DNA of 5,082 bases from Thermodesulfatator sp. (GTDB lineage: Bacteria > Desulfobacterota > Dissulfuribacteria > Dissulfuribacterales > QOAL01): positions 1 through 5,082 of the forward strand of contig QOAL01000053.1 in NCBI GenBank assembly GCA_003978135.1. The letters are read 5' to 3'. Under the pieces are notes generated by a model, which saw only the letters and a list, made by a program, of their open reading frames with translations, was not told the DNA's origin and searched no databases. Made by a program: the position numbers and the translations under genes. Shown piece after piece: positions 1-5,082 of the stretch; the stretch's first letter is position 1, and every line of letters starts with the position of its first letter.

Positions 1-1307
1 CCAATGCTGTGGCTGCTGCACAGTACGGCAACCAGGAAGAAGCCCCTGTTGCAACTGTCCATGCCATGAGCCTTGGAGAATGCGTATCCATGGCCCTTTC
101 CCGGAATCTCAGTATCCTGAAACAACAGTATCAGGAACAGGCAGCACGTCTGGAATCCCGGGCCACCTACAAGGATATGTTGCCCAAACTTTCTACAGGT
201 TACGCATACACTGGCCGAAGGGATGCCCAGACCGTTGTCATCTTCGGCCATCCCACCACTATAAGCGGACACGATGAATTCAGGTGGGATCTCAATATCC
301 GCCAGCCTGTTTTCTATGGCGGCCTTCTCTGGAACAGGTACAAGGCTGCAAACATCGAGGCAGACCTTGCCTCCCTGGCCTTTTCCCAGGCCAGAAATGA
401 AATTATCAAAGAAACAAAACAGGCATTTTACGAGGTTTTGAAAGCCCTGAGGCTTCTTGAAGAGGCAAAGGCTGCACTTGATCGGTTGAATGCCCAGCTT
501 TCCGACGTGCAGGCCTTTTTCAGCATAGGGCTGAGACCCAAGACCGATCTTCTCCAAAGCAGGGTTGAACTCAACCAGGGCAAGCTCCAGCTAGTCAAGG
601 CAAGACATGATCTTGAACTTTCTAAAAACAGGTTGAACCTGGTGCTTAAGCGCCCTCTTAATGCGCCTGTACTGCTTGAGGATGAACTCAGGGAAACCGG
701 CATTGAACTTTCCCTGGAGGATCTCTACCAAATGGCATTCTCCAACAGACCAGAGATGAAACAGGCTGAAAAGATAGAGGAGAAGGCCAGGCATGAGGTT
801 AGCATTGCTGAAAGTGAATTTTTTCCAAGAATAGACCTTACGGCCAGCTATTCCAAACAGGGTGTTACACCGGATGTCTCAGACAATCCCTATGGAGATC
901 ACGACATGGCCCAGGTCATGGTCAATGCCACCTGGGAACTATTCTCCTGGGGCCAGAGCAGGGACAAGGTGGCTGCTGCTGAATCCAGGCTTAGACAGGC
1001 ACAGATCAGCCTACAGGATGTCAAGGATCACGTGCGCTTTGAGGTTAAAAATGCATTCTTGCTGTGGATGGATGCCAAAGAAGGGGTACAGGTTGCCAAA
1101 TCTGTACTTGAACAGGCATTAGAGGATTATCAACTGAACAGGGCAAGGTACAGGCAGCAGCTTGCATCAAATACAGATACCCTGGATGCCCAATCCAGAC
1201 TGACTCGAGCCAGAAGTGAATATTTTTCCTCCCTGGCCCTTGAGCTTTCAGCCCTGGCCGAGCTGGAATATGCAGTTGGAAAGGAAATAGCCAAGGTCTC
1301 GGATTAA
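1..1307 (+). CDS. TolC/OEP-family outer-membrane efflux protein, 5' end outside window
   Basis: Outer-membrane channel of a tripartite efflux pump or type I secretion system: a trimer with a beta-barrel in the outer membrane and a long alpha-helical tunnel in the periplasm. The frame is open to the left edge. A GTG at 9 is available, but the residues around it (NAVAAAQYG) look like the end of a signal peptide, so the true start is probably upstream. Counting from that GTG, about 432 residues are visible, close to full mature length. The family's two-fold repeat is clear. Repeat 1 (about 18-215) has the strand-to-helix motif RQPVFYGGLLWNRYKAA at 98-114. Repeat 2 (about 232-428) has the matching ATWELFSWGQSRDKVAAA at 307-324. 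Each repeat ends in long Ala/Leu/Gln/Arg-rich helices (for example FSIGLRPKTDLLQSRVELNQ, 171-190). The substrate cannot be read from this. No membrane-fusion or inner-membrane pump gene follows, so partners, if adjacent, lie upstream. Family call firm; subfamily unknown. Confidence 0.93.
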   Translation, partial: NAVAAAQYGNQEEAPVATVHAMSLGECVSMALSRNLSILKQQYQEQAARLESRATYKDMLPKLSTGYAYTGRRDAQTVVIFGHPTTISGHDEFRWDLNIRQPVFYGGLLWNRYKAANIEADLASLAFSQARNEIIKETKQAFYEVLKALRLLEEAKAALDRLNAQLSDVQAFFSIGLRPKTDLLQSRVELNQGKLQLVKARHDLELSKNRLNLVLKRPLNAPVLLEDELRETGIELSLEDLYQMAFSNRPEMKQAEKIEEKARHEVSIAESEFFPRIDLTASYSKQGVTPDVSDNPYGDHDMAQVMVNATWELFSWGQSRDKVAAAESRLRQAQISLQDVKDHVRFEVKNAFLLWMDAKEGVQVAKSVLEQALEDYQLNRARYRQQLASNTDTLDAQSRLTRARSEYFSSLALELSALAELEYAVGKEIAKVSD

Positions 1308-1330
1308 GAATGGTACAGATACACGGCAAA

Positions 1331-1371
1331 ACAGGCCTGCAGACAAGCTATCTTGTGGGGGGATTGCCTGT
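1331..1371 (+). other. Nested inverted repeats in the gap before the AEC transporter gene
   Basis: The outer arms ACAGGC (1331-1336) and GCCTGT (1366-1371) enclose inner arms ACAAG (1343-1347) and CTTGT (1352-1356) around the loop CTAT. In RNA this could form a two-tier stem-loop. No T-run follows, so it is not a standard rho-independent terminator for the upstream tolC-like gene. It could be a 3'-end stabilising fold, a factor-dependent termination region, or part of the leader of the next gene. I could not match it to a known riboswitch class. That it forms in the cell is an inference. Confidence 0.3.
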
Positions 1372-1441
1372 ACTCATGGCCTGAGGACGGACTTTTCTTT
1401 CAGGATTTAACAAAAGCCGCCGGGGAGGGAGCCGTTGCCCA

Positions 1442-1458
1442 GCAGCCAGCTTGGCCGC
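1442..1458 (+). other. Short GC-rich hairpin about 30 bases before the AEC transporter start
   Basis: GCAGCCA (1442-1448) pairs with TGGCCGC (1452-1458) across a 3-base GCT loop, with one A/C mismatch. It lies in a G+C-rich stretch (about 1416-1460) in the leader of the gene starting at 1491. It could affect translation initiation there, which also lacks a visible Shine-Dalgarno sequence. A chance inverted repeat of this size in GC-rich DNA is quite possible. The rest of the 1308-1490 gap shows no convincing promoter or open frame. Confidence 0.2.
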
Positions 1459-1490
1459 GGATAAATACTGCCTGAACACAGACACTATCT

Positions 1491-2408
1491 ATGGAAAACT
1501 TTATCATTACCATTTTCTATCTCTTTTTGGGAATATTTTTCCGCAGGCTTGGTAAATTTCCAGAAAGCTTTGCCAACAGCCTGAACCTGTTTGTCATATA
1601 TATTTCTCTGCCAGCCCTGGTACTCCTGAAGATCCCGGAAATGGCCCTGGGCTCAGAGCTCTTTTTCGTGGCCCTGCTGCCATGGATAATGGTCCTTGTC
1701 TCTGCTGGTGCAGTCCTTGCAATTTCAAAAATGCTCAACTGGCCGAAACCCCTTACAGGCTGCCTTCTCCTGATGATACCCCTGGGGAACACATCCTTTC
1801 TTGGCATTCCCATGGTCAAGGCGTTTTTCGGAGACGCCGCCATATCCTATGCAGTAATTTACGACCAGCTCGGCTCCTTCCTGGCACTTGCCACCTATGG
1901 TACTTTTATCCTGGCCATCTATGGTAAAACTGGGAAGACAGCCCCCGGCGTCAGGGAGATCATCACAAAAATCGCAACATTTCCCCCTTTCATTGCATTG
2001 GTAACTGCATTTTTGGTCAGAGACCTTGATTATCCCCACGTGGCCAGGCAGATTCTGGAATCCCTGGGCGGCACACTGGTGCCCCTGGTCATGATCGCAG
2101 TGGGGTATCAGTTGAGACTTAAAGTTGAACCAGGCGGTCTTGTCCCTCTTTCTGTGGGACTCGGTTTAAAACTGGTATTTGCGCCCCTTTCAGCACTCTT
2201 GTTGGTTCGGCTCCTTGGTCTTGACGGCCAGCCTGCACAGGTTGCTGTGTTTGAAGCCGGCATGCCTCCCATGGTGTCTGCCGGCGCACTTGCCATCTTG
2301 ACAGATTTGGCTCCAAGGCTTACTGCTGCCCTGGTAGGGCTTGGCATTTTCTTGAGCTTTCTGACCCTGCCTGTAATGTATAAATTAATTGAACTGGTCA
2401 TTGGGTAA
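1491..2408 (+). CDS. AEC (auxin efflux carrier) family permease
   Basis: Inner-membrane transporter of the AEC family. Bacterial members carry small organic anions such as malate or malonate, and some move other metabolites; the substrate here cannot be told from sequence. At 305 residues it is typical for the family, and nearly the whole chain is hydrophobic, consistent with about ten membrane segments in two inverted halves. Family hallmarks are visible: GNTSFLGIPM (99-108), which breaks a helix in half 1, YDQLGS (124-129), LGGTLVPLVMIAVGYQL (192-208), and EAGMPPMVSAGALA (255-268) in half 2. A hydrophilic loop (about 145-160, Lys/Arg-rich) separates the halves and should face the cytoplasm. 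The ATG at 1491 is the first start after an in-frame TGA at 1473 and begins directly with the first membrane helix, so the start is reasonably secure, although no Shine-Dalgarno sequence is visible. The next gene begins 5 bases after the stop, suggesting co-transcription. Confidence 0.93.
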   Translation: MENFIITIFYLFLGIFFRRLGKFPESFANSLNLFVIYISLPALVLLKIPEMALGSELFFVALLPWIMVLVSAGAVLAISKMLNWPKPLTGCLLLMIPLGNTSFLGIPMVKAFFGDAAISYAVIYDQLGSFLALATYGTFILAIYGKTGKTAPGVREIITKIATFPPFIALVTAFLVRDLDYPHVARQILESLGGTLVPLVMIAVGYQLRLKVEPGGLVPLSVGLGLKLVFAPLSALLLVRLLGLDGQPAQVAVFEAGMPPMVSAGALAILTDLAPRLTAALVGLGIFLSFLTLPVMYKLIELVIG

Positions 2409-2413
2409 ACAGG

Positions 2414-2800
2414 ATGATTAAAAGGGCAATAACAACACTTTTTGGCATATTGGTCCTGGCAATGGCAGTTGCCATGTTCATAGGGCCACCTGAATCCAGG
2501 TTGCAGTCTGTCACAAAGGAAGCAGAACGGCTTAAACAAAAACGGGTATTTCTGGCAGAGATTGACAAAAATTATCAGAAAATGAAATATCTTTATCTCC
2601 AGGGAAAACTGTCAGAAGCCTATGAGCTGGCGAAGAAATTTGAACAATATCACAAACTCGACTACATGGACGCGGCCAGCCTGACCAAGAAGATAAAAGC
2701 ATCCTACCGGCTATCCCTGCAGACAGACACGGGAAAAATCCAACATTCTGTTCCAGGAAAAAGTAATGCCGCTGGAGAATCCACCTCTGATGCACAATAG
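2414..2800 (+). CDS. Small membrane-anchored protein of unknown function
   Basis: I do not recognise this 128-residue protein. It has a short basic N-terminus (MIKR), one strongly hydrophobic helix (about 5-24), then a charged, probably helical region (about 28-100) rich in Lys, Glu, Leu and Tyr. A polar tail (about 103-128) rich in Ser, Gly, Thr and Gln is probably disordered. The layout suggests a single-pass protein (or uncleaved signal anchor) with the helical part outside the cytoplasm. The stretch NYQKMKYLYLQGKLSEAYELAKKFEQYH resembles one TPR-like helix pair, but a single copy is not enough to call a TPR domain. It starts 5 bases after the AEC stop, with AGG touching the ATG, so translation may depend on re-initiation by ribosomes finishing the upstream gene. 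This tight spacing and the coherent membrane topology support a real gene rather than a chance frame. Function unknown; a role with the transporter is only a guess from position. Confidence 0.75.
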   Translation: MIKRAITTLFGILVLAMAVAMFIGPPESRLQSVTKEAERLKQKRVFLAEIDKNYQKMKYLYLQGKLSEAYELAKKFEQYHKLDYMDAASLTKKIKASYRLSLQTDTGKIQHSVPGKSNAAGESTSDAQ

Positions 2801-2869
2801 CCACTGGAAAGAACCCTTGCGAACCGGAAATCCAGTCCCAACCAGGTCCCTGAGACACAGGCAAACCTG

Positions 2870-2898
2870 AAAAAATAGCGCCCTGTGATGGGTTACGC
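2870..2898 (-). terminator. Probable rho-independent terminator after cooC
   Basis: Read on the minus strand, GCG-TAA-CCC, loop ATCACA, then GGGCGC is followed by TATTTTTTC. The stem pairs GCG/CGC and CCC/GGG with a 3-base TAA bulge, and the T-run directly follows. It lies 13 bases beyond the cooC stop, the right place to end the minus-strand transcript. The bulge lowers confidence. On the plus strand no T-run follows the stem, so it would not act in the same way for the converging gene ending at 2800. Confidence 0.5.
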
Positions 2899-2911
2899 GA
2901 AGACCGCTTGA

Positions 2912-3697
2912 CTATCCGAGAAATTTCCTGAAAATTTCAAATGCATTTCTGACTGCAGGAGTCTCCTGGGGAAGATCCAGCAGGGATTCCTGTGCCATCT
3001 CCTTCTGGAAAATCTCCTGGCTTGCAGGCAGGTATCCCCCGAAATTCAAGTCGGTCTTTGCAACTGCATCTTTGACATGGTTGTCCAGTGCTTCAGGAAT
3101 ATCCTCTGGAACCCTGTTTACCACCAGCACCTTCTGTTTTACATCAACCTGGAGTGATTTTGTCAGATCGGCTATCCTTGCAGCAGTCAGAACACCCCGG
3201 GCTGATGGATCCGATACCACGAAAAGGGTATGAATCTTCCTGAGATTAAGTCTGCTCAGATGTTCCATGCCTGCCTCGTTATCCACAAGCAGATACCTGT
3301 AGTTTCTGGCAAGCTTTTCCATGACCTGTGCAAGAATGGAGTTTGCCATACAGTAACATCCAGGCCCTTCCGGCTGGCCCATGACCAGCAGATCAAAGCC
3401 GGTAGCCTCTATTATTGCCTGGTTTATGTGAAATTCCATGAATTCATTCTTGGTCATGCCTTGGGGGGTCTCGGTCTTCATCCTGTCCCTGATCTCTCCC
3501 AGGGTCACATCCACCTTAAGCCCGAGAAGCTCGTTCAGATTGGCATTGGCATCCGCATCTACTGCCAGTACCGGGGTCATGCCGGATTCAACGAGATATT
3601 TTATTAGAAGGGCAGTAAGGGTGGTCTTTCCTGTACCACCTTTGCCTGCCATGGCTATTATTTCTGCTCCGTGACTTGAATTCATAGCGATCTTCAT
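2912..3697 (-). CDS. cooC: CooC/AcsF-type ATPase for Ni insertion into carbon monoxide dehydrogenase
   Basis: Cytoplasmic P-loop ATPase of the MinD/ParA (SIMIBI) class. CooC proteins dimerise on nucleotide binding and supply nickel to the C-cluster of CO dehydrogenase. Visible motifs over 261 residues: deviant Walker A GKGGTGKTT (18-26) with the signature lysine K19 and catalytic K24; switch region DADANANL (47-54); the CooC-specific metal-binding CxC in GPGCYCMAN (C114, C116); Walker B YLLVDNEAG (135-143, D139); base-contact VVNR (192-195). CxC together with the PEGPGCYC context separates CooC from MinD, ParA and NifH. Length is normal for the family. The start is uncertain: the ATG at 3697 has AGAGG directly touching it, too close for a normal ribosome site, while the ATG at 3685 (M5) sits 11-12 bases after the same AGAGG/AGGA. 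The Walker A lies further from the N-terminus than in most CooC proteins. No CO dehydrogenase gene is in the window. It follows the HhH gene by 88 bases on the same strand. Confidence 0.92.
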   Translation of the reverse strand: MKIAMNSSHGAEIIAMAGKGGTGKTTLTALLIKYLVESGMTPVLAVDADANANLNELLGLKVDVTLGEIRDRMKTETPQGMTKNEFMEFHINQAIIEATGFDLLVMGQPEGPGCYCMANSILAQVMEKLARNYRYLLVDNEAGMEHLSRLNLRKIHTLFVVSDPSARGVLTAARIADLTKSLQVDVKQKVLVVNRVPEDIPEALDNHVKDAVAKTDLNFGGYLPASQEIFQKEMAQESLLDLPQETPAVRNAFEIFRKFLG

Positions 3698-3738
3698 CCT
3701 CTACTTGCCATTTTTCTTAATTGCCTGATGAGAGACTG

Positions 3739-3757
3739 AAAAAACAGGGTAACTGTT
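3739..3757 (-). terminator. Weak candidate terminator or attenuator between the HhH gene and cooC
   Basis: On the minus strand AACAG, loop TTACC, CTGTT, then more T residues (CTGTTTTTTC) follow the HhH gene stop by about 28 bases. The stem is only five base pairs and AT-rich, so any termination would be partial. If it works, it would reduce read-through from cimA into cooC, and cooC would need its own promoter in the 3698-3738 stretch, where I see no clear -35/-10 pair. Confidence 0.22.
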
Positions 3758-3785
3758 CATTCAATAGAGGTAAAAAATGCTCCCA

Positions 3786-4187
3786 TTACCTGCCGTCCCC
3801 AGCCTTCAGGTATTGCCTTAATACGGCCATCTTTTTATATCCGAAAGGCCCTGCTGGTTGATAAAGCTCCTCAATGTCCAGGATAAATCCAAACTGGTCC
3901 CTGAAATCCATAATCTTCTGGGCACTGGTCAGACCTATACCGGGAATCAGTACAAGTCCTTCGAGATCGATCCTGTTTATATCAGCAGGTTCAAAGTACA
4001 GGAAGGACCTGGCATCTCCCTGGGCTATTACAGCCCCTGGCGTCTGATTTTGGACAGACATGCCCCCATGACCACGGAATGCTGCATGTCTAATACAGAC
4101 AAGGACAATGAAAAAACAGACAAAAAGAAGCAGATATTTCGGGTCCAGTAACGTGGTCCTAACGGGATTTCTGACTCTTTCCTTCAC
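3786..4187 (-). CDS. Membrane-anchored ComEA-like helix-hairpin-helix protein
   Basis: A 133-residue protein with a basic N-terminus ([10 protein letters not shown]), one membrane helix (about 18-33), a linker of about 35 residues, and a C-terminal ComEA-type helix-hairpin-helix region (about 69-127). The pattern [17 protein letters not shown] (69-85), followed by [13 protein letters not shown] and DIEELYQ, is classic for the family; PGIG (82-85) is the first hairpin that contacts the DNA backbone. The second hairpin is altered: AGPFGYKKM where GIGEKTL-like sequence is usual. ComEA proteins bind double-stranded DNA outside the cytoplasmic membrane during DNA uptake, but many short HhH proteins in non-competent bacteria have no known role, so competence is not claimed. 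The start is GTG at 4187: an in-frame TGA lies two codons upstream, and no later ATG or GTG keeps the membrane helix. The gene overlaps the end of cimA by 29 bases, suggesting translational coupling. No ComEC or other competence gene is in view. Confidence 0.85.
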   Translation of the reverse strand: MKERVRNPVRTTLLDPKYLLLFVCFFIVLVCIRHAAFRGHGGMSVQNQTPGAVIAQGDARSFLYFEPADINRIDLEGLVLIPGIGLTSAQKIMDFRDQFGFILDIEELYQPAGPFGYKKMAVLRQYLKAGDGR

Positions 4188-5082
4188 TTTTCATAAGCTT
4201 GTACCGGATGCCGTCCACAAGGGCCTGCCAGCTTGCCTCTATGATGTCATGTGACACTCCGACTGTGCCCCATTTGTCACTGCTGTCCTTGGACTCGATC
4301 AATACACGGACCTTGGCCCCTGTGCCAGGACTGTCAGGCAGGACACGCACCTTGTAGTCAACCAGGCTCATGTCCTTCAATTGAGGATAAAAGGTTTCAA
4401 GGGCCTTTCTGATAGCATTGTCCAGGGCATTCACAGGACCATTTCCCACCGCTGCCGTATGTTCTATCTTTCCCCCTACCCTCACCATCACTGTGGCTTC
4501 TGCCTGTGGAGGCTCATCTTCCTTGACCTTCTGGTCAATTACCCTGAATCCCAGTAAATCAAAATACTTTCTCTGGGTGCCGCTTGCCCGCCTCATAAGG
4601 AGTTCGAAGGATGCCTCTGCACCCTCGAACTGAAAGCCCTGGGCCTCAAGTTCCTTCAGCCTGGATACGATTTCCATGACAAGGGGATCATTGCTGTCAA
4701 GATCCAGCCCAAACTGCCTTGCCTTGGCCAGGATGTTGCTTTTCCCGGAAAGATCCGAGACAAGAATCCTCTGAACATTTCCAACCAATTCTGGCCTTAT
4801 GTGTTCATAGGTTTCTGGATTTCGTTCAACAGCGCTGACATGGATGCCCCCCTTGTGGGCAAATGCACTGGCCCCCACGTATGGCTGGTATTTATTTGGT
4901 GCAAGATTCGCTATTTCATAGACATACCGCGCAGTGCCCGTGAGTTCATGCAGATTCTTCCCAGCCTGGCACTCATAGCCCATCTTGAGCACAAGTGCCG
5001 GAATAATGGAACAAAGATTGGCATTGCCACACCTTTCTCCAAAACCGTTCATGGTTCCCTGGACCTGGTTTACTCCGGCTCT
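4159..5082 (-). CDS. cimA: (R)-citramalate synthase, 5' part outside window
   Basis: Catalyses pyruvate + acetyl-CoA to (R)-citramalate, the first step of the threonine-independent route to 2-oxobutanoate and isoleucine. Cytoplasmic LeuA-family enzyme. The frame is open to the right edge and 307 C-terminal residues are visible of an expected 520-540. In visible numbering: the end of the catalytic barrel [18 protein letters not shown] (6-23); the linker subdomains with [20 protein letters not shown] (75-94) and [11 protein letters not shown] (107-117); and the C-terminal regulatory domain (about 160-296), including [16 protein letters not shown] (213-228), DYKVRVL (242-248) and [18 protein letters not shown] (271-288). 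The last motif and [12 protein letters not shown] (172-183) fit the CimA branch better than 2-isopropylmalate synthase, whose C-terminus differs. The regulatory domain suggests feedback control, probably by isoleucine, as known in the family. The Met at 5052 is internal, since conserved residues continue upstream of it. The catalytic N-terminal residues cannot be checked here. Confidence 0.92.
   Translation of the reverse strand, partial: RAGVNQVQGTMNGFGERCGNANLCSIIPALVLKMGYECQAGKNLHELTGTARYVYEIANLAPNKYQPYVGASAFAHKGGIHVSAVERNPETYEHIRPELVGNVQRILVSDLSGKSNILAKARQFGLDLDSNDPLVMEIVSRLKELEAQGFQFEGAEASFELLMRRASGTQRKYFDLLGFRVIDQKVKEDEPPQAEATVMVRVGGKIEHTAAVGNGPVNALDNAIRKALETFYPQLKDMSLVDYKVRVLPDSPGTGAKVRVLIESKDSSDKWGTVGVSHDIIEASWQALVDGIRYKLMKSEGKSQKSR

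Noticed and set aside
1341..1458. Possible c-di-GMP (GEMM) or other known riboswitch before the AEC gene
   Set aside because: GGCAAAACAGG near 1325 and AAAGCCGCC near 1413 faintly recall riboswitch motifs, but the second conserved GEMM element and the paired helices in the required order were not found.
87..1680. Recurrent short GGCCCTGG / CCCTGGCC-like strings, considered as DNA-uptake or other dispersed signals
   Set aside because: They fall in coding sequence at frequent Ala-Leu and Ser-Leu-Ala codon runs, vary in exact sequence, and do not sit in inverted pairs or intergenic positions.
2108..2539. 143-codon open frame on the minus strand opposite the AEC transporter
   Set aside because: It lies antisense to a clear family member, its translation is Pro/Ser/Arg/Cys-rich with no recognisable domain, and it crosses into the next gene's region; it is a by-product of the coding frame opposite.
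2532..2864. 110-codon minus-strand frame opposite the small membrane protein gene
   Set aside because: It begins beyond the probable cooC terminator and its translation (Trp, Cys, Ser-rich) has no coherent fold. The plus-strand frame has a membrane anchor and tight operon spacing, so it is preferred.
3230..3607. 125-codon open frame on the plus strand opposite cooC
   Set aside because: It is fully antisense to the conserved CooC motifs, and its product is His/Gln/Pro-rich with no domain.
3698..3770. CCTCTA (3698-3703) and TAGAGG (3765-3770) as an inverted repeat around the cooC upstream region
   Set aside because: Six-base arms 61 bases apart are expected by chance, and one arm is simply the purine-rich ribosome-binding stretch of cooC.

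Overview
The window is ordinary bacterial chromosome, roughly half G+C. It carries six protein-coding genes, two of them cut by the window edges. No mobile element, CRISPR array, rRNA or tRNA gene was seen. A CooC-type nickel-insertion ATPase, a citramalate synthase and a TolC-type outer-membrane protein together fit an anaerobic Gram-negative bacterium with carbon monoxide dehydrogenase or Wood-Ljungdahl metabolism. Many sulfate-reducing Desulfobacterota fit this, but the lineage is an inference from gene content, not from a marker gene.

Left half, plus strand. The window opens inside a TolC/OEP-family outer-membrane efflux protein (to 1307), whose signal peptide begins upstream. A 183-base gap (1308-1490) follows, holding inverted repeats that could fold in RNA. 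Next comes an AEC-family transporter (1491-2408), then after only 5 bases a small membrane-anchored protein of unknown function (2414-2800). The last two are probably co-transcribed.

Right half, minus strand, reading from the right edge leftwards. The 3' portion of a citramalate synthase gene (cimA, 5082 to 4159) overlaps by 29 bases a short gene for a membrane-anchored ComEA-like helix-hairpin-helix protein (4187 to 3786). After 88 bases comes cooC (3697 to 2912). The two gene sets converge on a 111-base gap (2801-2911), which contains a plausible rho-independent terminator for the minus-strand set.

How the genes relate: the TolC protein would be the outer-membrane exit of a tripartite pump or type I secretion system whose other parts are not in view. 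CimA feeds isoleucine synthesis from pyruvate and acetyl-CoA. CooC matures Ni-containing CO dehydrogenase, the enzyme that supports acetyl-CoA synthesis in the Wood-Ljungdahl pathway. The cimA-cooC proximity is therefore metabolically suggestive, but no direct link is visible. I did not find a convincing new system. The points most worth checking are the uncharacterised protein beside the AEC transporter, the HhH protein between cimA and cooC, the ambiguous cooC start, and the folded leader before the transporter.
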